From Acidimicrobiales bacterium (GTDB lineage Bacteria > Actinomycetota > Acidimicrobiia > Acidimicrobiales > Aldehydirespiratoraceae), in assembly GCA_029247365.1 (NCBI GenBank), contig JAQWLJ010000015.1:1-37516 (forward strand): a stretch of DNA of 37,516 bases, in the 5' to 3' direction. The notes beneath the pieces were generated by a model. It was not told where the DNA came from and ran no database searches. It saw only the letters and a list, made by a program, of their open reading frames with translations. This document shows positions 17,336 to 24,354 of this stretch, piece after piece (position 1 is the stretch's first letter; the number at the start of each line of letters is the position of its first letter). The translations under genes and the position numbers were made by a program.

Positions 17336-18207
17336 TGGATCAGACCATCACGATGGGCGATGCGGGTCAGGTAATGGTCGACGTCGTAGGTGTCGTCGCC
17401 GGTCAGATAGCGCCAGAGCAGCGCCCGCTGCATCTGTTCGTTTCGTGACTCGGTCACACCGTGCCACGGATGATGCGTGCGAAAGATGCGGGCGACGCTG
17501 TCGGGTTGCATCGTCGCGAACATGTGGTCGGACGGGTCGTTGTGGAGCTCATCAAGGTCGGCGGTGTTCCATAACCGCACCTGCGGGACGGTCGGGTTGA
17601 GCCGCGTCTTGTGCATCAGCCGGTCGCCAGCCCCCGGGTTGGGCTGACCTGCGTGCCAAAGACCGTGGTGGAACACCACGACGGTCCCAGCCGGGCCCGC
17701 GAACTGCTGCTCGCCCTTGATGTGTTGATAGCGGTCGAGCGACGGCAGAACCCGATGAAGGTGACTTCCGGGCACGAACCGGGTCCCGCCCTCGCCAGGG
17801 GCGACATCGTGAACGAACCAGAACAGCTGGATGTCGAAGCTCGGCGCGGTCGTGTCGGTGATTGCGTCGACGTGGAGCGGCTGGTTGTAGGTCGAACCGG
17901 CAGGAACGTGGTGGGTCCAGTCGTGGTCAAACCCCGGATCGGGGCCAACCAGCGACTCGATCATGCCGCGCACCGCAGGGAGCCGCAGGTAGTCGCCGAT
18001 CGCTGACGGTGCTGGATAGCACTCGGAGAGCGGTGTCCCCGTGCTCGGCGGCTTGATGCCGCCGGGCTGGAGGCGTTCCCGGTTCAGTTGCTCAATCTCC
18101 GTGGCAGCTCGCTGGTTGATCTCATCGGGAACAATGGCGTCGAACCGGAGGAACCCGTTGGTTACGAACTCGGCCATCTGCCTGGTGGTCAACCCATGAT
18201 CGATCAT
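17332..18207 (-). CDS. Phytanoyl-CoA dioxygenase (PhyH) family protein
   Basis: 291-residue Fe(II)/2-oxoglutarate dioxygenase of the PhyH family. The facial triad is visible as His112-x-Asp114 in PLHVDA and His185 in HGLWHAGQPN; a 2-oxoglutarate-binding Arg is likely in KTRLNPT. FVPGSHLHRVLP is the usual PhyH strand. It hydroxylates an unactivated carbon of a lipid-like or small substrate. I chose ATG 18207 (MIDHGLTTRQM). A GTG 9 bp upstream is possible; the open frame extends much further upstream but there only mirrors the BVMO gene. It lies 56 bp downstream of the BVMO gene. Confidence 0.9.
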   Translation of the reverse strand: MIDHGLTTRQMAEFVTNGFLRFDAIVPDEINQRAATEIEQLNRERLQPGGIKPPSTGTPLSECYPAPSAIGDYLRLPAVRGMIESLVGPDPGFDHDWTHHVPAGSTYNQPLHVDAITDTTAPSFDIQLFWFVHDVAPGEGGTRFVPGSHLHRVLPSLDRYQHIKGEQQFAGPAGTVVVFHHGLWHAGQPNPGAGDRLMHKTRLNPTVPQVRLWNTADLDELHNDPSDHMFATMQPDSVARIFRTHHPWHGVTESRNEQMQRALLWRYLTGDDTYDVDHYLTRIAHRDGLIQ

Positions 18208-18263
18208 TGCGGACACGGGTCCTCTTGTATCGGATCCATCAGCTCTGGGCGAACCAGCGACGC

Positions 18264-19868
18264 CTAGCGCCGCCCCTCGAAGACGAACCCTTCGAACCCG
18301 GCCTCTGCGATCTCGGTGAGGCGATTGAAGTACATCGACCCACCAAGATGGCCGAGGAACTGCCGGGGCTTGCCCGGGATGTTCGCACCCATGTACCAGG
18401 AGTCGGTCTTGGGATAGAGGGTGCGGTTTGCGATTCCCTGGATCTCTGCATCCCAGGTGGCCTCGGCCGCTGCGGTGGCTTCGATCGCACCCAGCCCCTC
18501 GGACTCGAGGTGACGAATGCACAAATCGATCCACTTGGTCTGGAGCTCGGCGCCGAGCGGCATGGTGAAGAACACGCCGGGCGAGCCAGGTCCGTGGATC
18601 ATGAAGAGGTTCGGGAATCCAGCCACGGTCATCCCGAGGCTGGTGTCGAACCGATCCGCCCACTTGTCTCGCAGCGATAGCCCTCCGCGTCCCTTCGGGT
18701 TGAGCTGCAACATCGATCCGCTGACTGCGTCGAAGCCGGTCGCAAGCACGAGCATGTCGATCGGATGCTCGGCGTCGGCGGTATGCACTGCATTGGTGGT
18801 AAATCGCTCGATGGGGTCGGTTCGCAGGTCGACGAGCGTCACGTTCGAACGGTTGTACGCCTCGAAGTAGCCGTTGTCGAGGACGAGTCGCTTGGTGCCG
18901 AACGGGTATGTCGGCATCAGTTTCGCAGCGGTCTCGGGATCATCGACGATGGCGTAGATTTTGCCGCGGACGAACTCGCCGATCTCGTCGTTGAGCGCTT
19001 CGTCGGAGTAGACACCCTGAAAGCTGTTAATGGCGAGATGCATCCCGCCTCGCTCCCACATCTCCTCGTAGCGGGCGTGCCGTTGCGTAAGGGTGTGGTC
19101 AGCGGCACTCAACTTGCTCGTCGGGAACGGCCACCCACCCCGGTGTCGCATCGACCCTCGGAGGTTGTCCCAGTTGGACCGGTACTCGGCGAGGTCTTCG
19201 GCTGGCAGCGGCCGGTTGCGCGCTGGTAACGCGTACTGCGGTGTGCGTTGGAAGACGGTGAGGTGCTTCGCAGTCATCGCGATCTGAGGGATTGCCTGGA
19301 CGCCCGATGATCCAGTACCGATCACGCCGACCCGCTTGCCCTCAAAGGAGACCGGATCATGGGGCCAGCGGCCGGTGTGAAAGATGTTGCCGGCGAAGTC
19401 GTCGATCCCCGGGTAGTCGGGCTTGTTTGCAACGAACAACGCCCCAACTGCGCAGATTAAGAAGCGAGCGGTCGCCTTCTCACCCCGATCAGTTTCGACC
19501 GTCCAGTGCTGGGTTTCGTCGTTGTAGTGGGCATCGGTGACGAAGGTATCGAAGGTGATGTCGCGGCGAAGGTCGAGCCGGTCGGCAACAAACTCGACGT
19601 AGCGCAACACATCGGCCTGAGTGCTCTGGGTCTCGGGCCAGACCCACTCGTCGACGATGTCCTGGCTGAACGTGTACGCATAGAACGGGCTGCTCGGCGC
19701 GTCGACTCGCGCGCCCGGATAGCGGTTGTACCACCAGGTGCCGCCGACATCGCTTGCCCCGTCGAAGCTGTGGACCTCGAGGCCCATCTGGTCGCGGAGG
19801 TGGTGAAGCGCATAGAGCCCACCGAAGCCGGTACCGATGACAATGGCGTCGTAGGTCGTGTCGGACAC
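18264..19868 (-). CDS. Baeyer-Villiger-type flavin monooxygenase
   Basis: 534 residues with two dinucleotide-binding motifs, GTGFGG (12-17, FAD) and GTGSSG (NADPH). Between them is the BVMO fingerprint FAGNIFHTGRWP (FxGxxxHxxxW(P/D)). GTWWYNRYPGARVD and the ATGFD motif are also typical of cyclohexanone/phenylacetone monooxygenase relatives. It inserts oxygen next to a ketone to give an ester or lactone. Start GTG 19868 (VSDTTYDAIVIG) has TACCTT 7 bp upstream; a TTG at 19877 lies inside that element. It is divergent from the class III PLP enzyme across only 37 bp. The downstream PhyH and amidase suggest a stepwise oxidative pathway. Confidence 0.95.
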   Translation of the reverse strand: MSDTTYDAIVIGTGFGGLYALHHLRDQMGLEVHSFDGASDVGGTWWYNRYPGARVDAPSSPFYAYTFSQDIVDEWVWPETQSTQADVLRYVEFVADRLDLRRDITFDTFVTDAHYNDETQHWTVETDRGEKATARFLICAVGALFVANKPDYPGIDDFAGNIFHTGRWPHDPVSFEGKRVGVIGTGSSGVQAIPQIAMTAKHLTVFQRTPQYALPARNRPLPAEDLAEYRSNWDNLRGSMRHRGGWPFPTSKLSAADHTLTQRHARYEEMWERGGMHLAINSFQGVYSDEALNDEIGEFVRGKIYAIVDDPETAAKLMPTYPFGTKRLVLDNGYFEAYNRSNVTLVDLRTDPIERFTTNAVHTADAEHPIDMLVLATGFDAVSGSMLQLNPKGRGGLSLRDKWADRFDTSLGMTVAGFPNLFMIHGPGSPGVFFTMPLGAELQTKWIDLCIRHLESEGLGAIEATAAAEATWDAEIQGIANRTLYPKTDSWYMGANIPGKPRQFLGHLGGSMYFNRLTEIAEAGFEGFVFEGRR

Positions 19869-19875
19869 GAGGCGC

Positions 19876-19881
19876 AAGGTA
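19876..19881 (-). promoter_or_regulatory. -10 element (TACCTT) of the BVMO gene
   Basis: TACCTT ends 7 bp before GTG 19868 and has no Shine-Dalgarno sequence after it. Together with 19894-19899 it forms a very compact divergent promoter pair. Confidence 0.45.
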
Positions 19882-19893
19882 CCGCGCCGCGGT

Positions 19894-19899
19894 TACGGT
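19894..19899 (+). promoter_or_regulatory. -10 element (TACGGT) of the class III PLP enzyme gene
   Basis: TACGGT ends 6 bp before ATG 19906, supporting that ATG over the other in-frame starts. Leaderless initiation is predicted. Confidence 0.45.
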
Positions 19900-19905
19900 C
19901 GCTCC

Positions 19906-21210
19906 ATGGCGACCATGGACACTGCCCAGCCGCTCGGTGCGCGACGAGAGCGTGCGCTCGGAGCTGGGGCACCGCTGTTTTACCGGGAGCCACTCCACCT
20001 CGTCCGCGGCGACGGTGTCCAACTGTTCGATCCTGCCGGCCGCCGCTACATCGACATGTACAATAACGTGCCCTGCGTCGGGCACGCGAACCCCCGGGTC
20101 GCCGAAGCGATGCGAGCGCAGCAGTCGACGCTCAATACGCACAGCCGCTACCTGCACGAGTCGATCGTGGAACTTGCGGAACGGCTGACAGGCCTCCATT
20201 CAGCGCCCGGCATGGAGAGCGTGAGCTTCGCCTGTTCCGGGACCGAAGCGGTCGACGTCGCAATGCAGATGGCAAGGGTCAGCACGGGCAACCGGGGCTT
20301 CATCGCAACGGACGCCACCTACCACGGCAACATCGGTGAGGTCGGTGGCCTCGGACAGGCGGCCCGCAACCCAGAGGCGTTCCCGGCGATCCGGACCGTC
20401 GCGTTCCCCCAGACGCTTCGCCCCATCGAGCCCGGACTCACCGAAGCTCAACTGACTGACGCCCACCTCGCCCACCTCGCCGAAGCGATCGCATCGCTCA
20501 ATGCCGCTGGCCATGGCGTCGCTGGGGTCGTTCTCTGCTCGATCCAGGCCAACGAGGGTCTACCGAATATCCCGGCCGGGTTCATGGCTCGCGCGTCGGC
20601 GATGGTGAAGGCGGCCGGCGGTCTGGTGCTCGCCGACGAGGTTCAAGCCGGCTACGGACGGCCCGGCAGATGGTGGGGATACGAAATCTCCGGTCTCGAG
20701 CCCGACATCGTCATCACCGGCAAGCCAATGGGTAACGGGTTACCGCTGTCGGCTACCACCGCCAGCCACGAGATCGTCTCGGGGTGGCGGGCGCAGGCCC
20801 GCTACTTCAACACGTTTGCCTCCAGCCCTCTGCAGGGGGCGGTAGGGCTCGCCGTCCTCGACGAGATTGAGGAGCGCAAGCTCATAGAGAACGCCGAGCG
20901 AGTCGGTGCCGCCCTGAAGGCTGCACTGATGGAGCGGATCGACCCCGACCGCCGCCCCTGGATGACCGAGATCCGAGGCATCGGGCTCTTCATCGGCATC
21001 GAGATCGTCGAACCGGGCGACATGCTCGAGCCCGACGCTGATCGGGCGGTCGACCTCGTCAACCGCCTGAAGGACGCCGGCTTTCTCACGTCGAACGCAG
21101 GTGCCCGCCGCAACGTGGTGAAGATCCGTCCACCGCTCGTCTTCTCCGATGCCAATGCCGATGAGTTCTTGACCGCGTTCGATCGCGTGCTCGCCGACCT
21201 CGATGGCTGA
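19906..21210 (+). CDS. Class III PLP enzyme (aminotransferase / phospho-lyase type)
   Basis: 434 residues, fold type I. Landmarks are GVQLFDPAGRRYIDMYNNVP near the N-terminus, the phosphate-binding SFACSGTEAVDVAMQMAR, LVLADEVQAGYGRPGRWWG with Asp244 to the PLP ring nitrogen, and Lys273 in ITGKPMGNGLPL forming the Schiff base. The MYNNVPCVGHANPRV and RPGRWWG segments resemble the AGXT2L/ethanolamine-phosphate phospho-lyase branch more than omega-transaminases. The next gene is an APH-type kinase overlapping by 8 bp, the same partner type as in human hydroxylysine kinase and phosphohydroxylysine phospho-lyase. I therefore favour a phospho-lyase working after phosphorylation; a plain aminotransferase is the alternative. 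Confidence 0.9.
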   Translation: MATMDTAQPLGARRERALGAGAPLFYREPLHLVRGDGVQLFDPAGRRYIDMYNNVPCVGHANPRVAEAMRAQQSTLNTHSRYLHESIVELAERLTGLHSAPGMESVSFACSGTEAVDVAMQMARVSTGNRGFIATDATYHGNIGEVGGLGQAARNPEAFPAIRTVAFPQTLRPIEPGLTEAQLTDAHLAHLAEAIASLNAAGHGVAGVVLCSIQANEGLPNIPAGFMARASAMVKAAGGLVLADEVQAGYGRPGRWWGYEISGLEPDIVITGKPMGNGLPLSATTASHEIVSGWRAQARYFNTFASSPLQGAVGLAVLDEIEERKLIENAERVGAALKAALMERIDPDRRPWMTEIRGIGLFIGIEIVEPGDMLEPDADRAVDLVNRLKDAGFLTSNAGARRNVVKIRPPLVFSDANADEFLTAFDRVLADLDG

Positions 21211-22195
21211 CCCCGACCTCTATCTCGCAGCCGCCGAGCTGGCGCGCGCTGCGTTCGACATCGACGATCACGACCTCGATCTAATCGTCGTCGGCGAGAA
21301 CGTCACCTACTGCGCCCATCGGCCCGACTCGGCCTACGTCCTTCGACTCCACCGACCCGGCTACCACAGCCTCGAGGAACTCGATTCCGAACGGGTCTGG
21401 CTCGCAGCCCTCGCTGACACGGGTATCAGTGTGCCCGAGCCCGTCAGCGCCCCAGACGGCCGGTTTTTCATCTCCGTTGCGGTGGCACCGGGCGATGATC
21501 GGCTCGCTGGCCTGACCCGCTGGCGAGAGGGCGACGTTGTCGCCGACCTCCAACACTCGACCGACGTTCACGCGTCGATGACCGTCCCCTTTGCACAGCT
21601 CGGCGCTCTCATGGCGCAGATGCATTCGCAGGCGGTTGCCTGGGATCCGCCCGCTGGATTTATCCGCCAACGACTCGATGCCGACGGACTCGTCGGCGAG
21701 GCGCCGTTCTGGGGTCGATTCTGGGAGGCCGACGAGCTCACGCCGACGCAAGCAACAGCGCTCGACGAGGCTCGTCTCGTTGCACTCGACCGTCTCCGGC
21801 AGTGGGGTGAACCCGTCAACCGGTTCAGCGTCATCCACGCCGACTTGCACCTAGGCAACCTCCTCGTCGACCCAACCGGCGCCCTGAGCGTGATCGACTT
21901 CGACGATGCCGGCTACGGATGGCACCAGTACGACATGGCCGTTGCGCTCTTGCATATGCAAGATGCCCCCGATGCCAGCGAGGCCCGGGCTGCGTTCTTT
22001 GAGGCTTACCGGGCCACCCGCCCGATCACCGACGATGAACTCGGTTGGGTGCCGTTCTTCGAAACGGTCCGATTGATGGCGTTGATCGGCTGGAAGGCCC
22101 AGCGCCCTGAAGTCTCGTGGCCGGCCGGTCGGTTCAACGAACTCGTCGAGCAGGCCCTGGCGCGCCTCGAGGACCTCGACAACCCAGCGGGCTAA
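21203..22195 (+). CDS. APH/choline kinase-type small-molecule kinase
   Basis: 330 residues of the aminoglycoside phosphotransferase/homoserine kinase II fold. A nucleotide-binding N-lobe (NVTYCAHRPDSAYVLRLHRPG) is followed by the catalytic loop FSVIHADLHLGNLLVD, with catalytic Asp and Asn, and the metal motif VIDFDDAGYG. It phosphorylates a hydroxyl of an amino alcohol, amino acid or sugar. It overlaps the PLP enzyme by 8 bp, so the kinase probably makes the phospho-ester that the PLP enzyme eliminates. A drug-resistance role is unlikely in this context. Confidence 0.88.
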   Translation: MADPDLYLAAAELARAAFDIDDHDLDLIVVGENVTYCAHRPDSAYVLRLHRPGYHSLEELDSERVWLAALADTGISVPEPVSAPDGRFFISVAVAPGDDRLAGLTRWREGDVVADLQHSTDVHASMTVPFAQLGALMAQMHSQAVAWDPPAGFIRQRLDADGLVGEAPFWGRFWEADELTPTQATALDEARLVALDRLRQWGEPVNRFSVIHADLHLGNLLVDPTGALSVIDFDDAGYGWHQYDMAVALLHMQDAPDASEARAAFFEAYRATRPITDDELGWVPFFETVRLMALIGWKAQRPEVSWPAGRFNELVEQALARLEDLDNPAG

Positions 22196-22310
22196 ACACG
22201 TCACCGACAGCCGACTCGCGGTGCTCCCACTGCCCGAGCACGGCTCAGTCCTCCACCGCAGCGAGGTTGCGATAAAGCCGGTTCTTCCCTTCCTGCGCGC
22301 CTGAGTCGGC
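22196..22310. repeat. Convergent intergenic gap with inverted repeats
   Basis: 115 bp between the converging kinase and crotonase genes. AGCCGACTC at 22209-22217 is the exact complement of GAGTCGGCT at 22303-22311, 85 bp apart. A shorter hairpin, CTGAG-TCGG-CTCAG, lies at 22301-22314 over the crotonase stop codon. There is no T-run, so a bidirectional terminator is possible but not proven. Confidence 0.3.
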
Positions 22311-23111
22311 TCAGATGTCGTCGAAGCTGCCGCCTCGGCCCTTGCCGGAGCTGAACCGGCGGGCTCCTTCACGACTCTCGCCAGACCGCAGGGTCGCATC
22401 ACCAAGCACTCCCTCGTTGTGCATCGCCACATCGAAGTCACGGTCCCATTGCTCGTACGCCGAACGCCGGTCATTGCGCATACAGGTCTGCGGGAACTGA
22501 GCGATCTGTTCGGCCAACTCGATCGCTGCCACACAAGAGGTGCCGTTTGGAACGACGGCGTTCGCAAGCCCCATCTGCTTCGCCTCGTCGGCACCGACCG
22601 CCCGACCGGTCAAGATCATGTCCATCGCGTTCGAGTGACCGATCAGCCGAGGAAGCCGGACCGTACCGCCATCAATTAGCGGCACGCCCCAGCGTCGGCA
22701 GTAGACACCGAACACGGCGTCCTCCTCCACGACGCGCAGGTCGCACCACAACGCCAGTTCGAGGCCGCCGGCGACGGCGTGGCCTGCCACTGCGGCCAGC
22801 ACAGGCTTATCGAGTCGGAGGTACGACGGCCCCATCGGACCTTGCGCATTGTGGCGATCGATCGGCGCGGTTGGCGGTGGAGTCGGATCGAACGTGCCCT
22901 CGCCGACCGACTTCAGATCTGCTCCGGCACAGAAGGTGCCACTCGCTCCGGTAAGGACTGCGACCTTGAGCGAATCGTCCTTGTCGAATTCGACGAAGGC
23001 CTGTCCAAGCTTGCGGGCCGTAGCCGAGTTGACCGCGTTGCGGACCTCGGGGCGGTTGATCGTGACGACGAGGATCTCGCCTCGCCGCTCTATCAGGACG
23101 GTGTCGGTCAT
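22311..23111 (-). CDS. Enoyl-CoA hydratase/isomerase (crotonase) family protein
   Basis: 266 residues of the crotonase fold: ILVVTINRPEVRNAV, the CoA/oxyanion loop GTFCAGADLKS, the second oxyanion segment AVAGHAVAGGLELALWCDL and the C-terminal helix region. The first catalytic Glu (E144 of rat crotonase) is kept in GLELAL. The block carrying the second (E164, FGxPE in hydratases) reads FGVYCRRWGVPLIDGGT, so that Glu is missing. The reaction is therefore probably not the simple hydration of enoyl-CoA; this FGV(Y/F)CRRWGVPL variant forms its own subfamily. ATG 23111 is chosen; a GTG two codons upstream is possible. It is divergent from the kinase gene at 23167. Confidence 0.9.
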   Translation of the reverse strand: MTDTVLIERRGEILVVTINRPEVRNAVNSATARKLGQAFVEFDKDDSLKVAVLTGASGTFCAGADLKSVGEGTFDPTPPPTAPIDRHNAQGPMGPSYLRLDKPVLAAVAGHAVAGGLELALWCDLRVVEEDAVFGVYCRRWGVPLIDGGTVRLPRLIGHSNAMDMILTGRAVGADEAKQMGLANAVVPNGTSCVAAIELAEQIAQFPQTCMRNDRRSAYEQWDRDFDVAMHNEGVLGDATLRSGESREGARRFSSGKGRGGSFDDI

Positions 23112-23166
23112 GGCCACTCTTTAGCCGAGAAGCGAGCGACCAGTTCACCGAGCGGGCCCTAGCCCG

Positions 23167-24348
23167 ATGGACTCACGACCGCTGCCTCGCGCCCAAAGCT
23201 TGACAGCTGCGCCCCGATTCGATCCAGTGTCGGATGTGACAACGCCGGAAGCAACGGTCGACCCGTTCGCCGCCGACACCCCGCCCGAACTCAACGAGAT
23301 CCGTGCCGGGGAGGACCTCGACTGGGGACGAATCGAGGCCTACCTTCGCGCCGAGCTACCCGACGACCTCGACATTGACGGTGATTTCAGAGTCCTCCAG
23401 TTTCCCAACGGCGCTGCGAACCTCACGTACATGATTCGGTTCGGCACCACCGAGTTGGTGCTGCGCCGACCACCGCACGGCACCCTTGCGCCGGGAGCAC
23501 ACGACATGCGCCGCGAGCACAAGGTGCTCTCCGTCCTGTGGCAGGTCTTCGACAAGGCACCCCGGGCGTACTTGTTCTGCGATGACCACGAGATTGCAGG
23601 CGCCGACTTTTTTGTAATGGAGCGCTGCCGCGGTGAGGTGATCCGTGGCGTGATTCCCAAGTCGATGCGCGACCAACCCGATGTCGGCCGTCGCGTCGGT
23701 TTTGCGCTGGTCGACGCGATCGCCGAGTTTCATCTGCTCGAACCTGACGAGGTCGGGTTAGGTGACCTTGGCCGACCCGACGGCTTCGTGGCCCGCCAGG
23801 TCTCGGGCTGGAAGAAACGATGGGGCCTGGTCGCCGATGCGCGCTACGACGCAGCAATGAGCAGTATTCATGCCCGCCTTGAGCGCTCGATGCCAGCCCC
23901 GCAACGCGTGAGTTTCGTGCACAACGATCTGAAGCTCGACAACTGCATGTTTGCCCCCGGTCAGCCAAACGAGCTGATCTCGTTCTTCGACTGGGACATG
24001 ACGACCCTCGGCGACCCGCTGATCGATATCGGAACACTCCTCAACTACTGGCCCGAGGCCGACGACGCTCCCGACTCGCCTCGGCTCAGCCACGACGGAA
24101 TGCAGCGGATGGGCCTGCCGAGCCGAGCCGACATCGCCGAACGCTACGGCGAACAGAGCGGGCTCGATGTCTCGTTTGCTCCGTGGTACGACGCGTTTGC
24201 CCAGTGGAAGACGGCCACCGTTATCCAACAGCTCCACCACCGGTGGCTGGTCGGAGCATCAACCGACCCGCGCATGGAGTTCGTCGCTGCTCGGCTTCCT
24301 GACCTCATCGAAGGCGCCACCGTGCTGCTCGATGATCTCGAGGCCTAG
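23167..24348 (+). CDS. ACAD10-type aminoglycoside phosphotransferase domain protein
   Basis: 393 residues, an APH-fold kinase of the type found at the N-terminus of ACAD10 and beside acyl-CoA dehydrogenases. It has an N-lobe with FPNGAANLTYMIRFGTTELVLRRPPHG, the hinge FFVMERCRGEVI, catalytic loop VSFVHNDLKLDNCMF and metal motif FDWDMTTLGDPLIDIG. In related systems it phosphorylates hydroxyacyl groups so that an acyl-CoA dehydrogenase-type partner can eliminate phosphate. No such partner is next to it, but a crotonase is divergently encoded 55 bp away. The first 40 residues are poorly ordered, so the start could instead be GTG 23227 or GTG 23236. Confidence 0.87.
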   Translation: MDSRPLPRAQSLTAAPRFDPVSDVTTPEATVDPFAADTPPELNEIRAGEDLDWGRIEAYLRAELPDDLDIDGDFRVLQFPNGAANLTYMIRFGTTELVLRRPPHGTLAPGAHDMRREHKVLSVLWQVFDKAPRAYLFCDDHEIAGADFFVMERCRGEVIRGVIPKSMRDQPDVGRRVGFALVDAIAEFHLLEPDEVGLGDLGRPDGFVARQVSGWKKRWGLVADARYDAAMSSIHARLERSMPAPQRVSFVHNDLKLDNCMFAPGQPNELISFFDWDMTTLGDPLIDIGTLLNYWPEADDAPDSPRLSHDGMQRMGLPSRADIAERYGEQSGLDVSFAPWYDAFAQWKTATVIQQLHHRWLVGASTDPRMEFVAARLPDLIEGATVLLDDLEA

Positions 24349-24354
24349 TCGCCG

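Noticed and set aside
23200-23228. TTGACA (23200-23205) with a TCCAGT at 17 bp as an internal promoter for a shorter kinase gene
   Set aside because: The -10 match is poor and it lies inside the frame. It is kept only as a reason to doubt the exact start of the 23167 gene.
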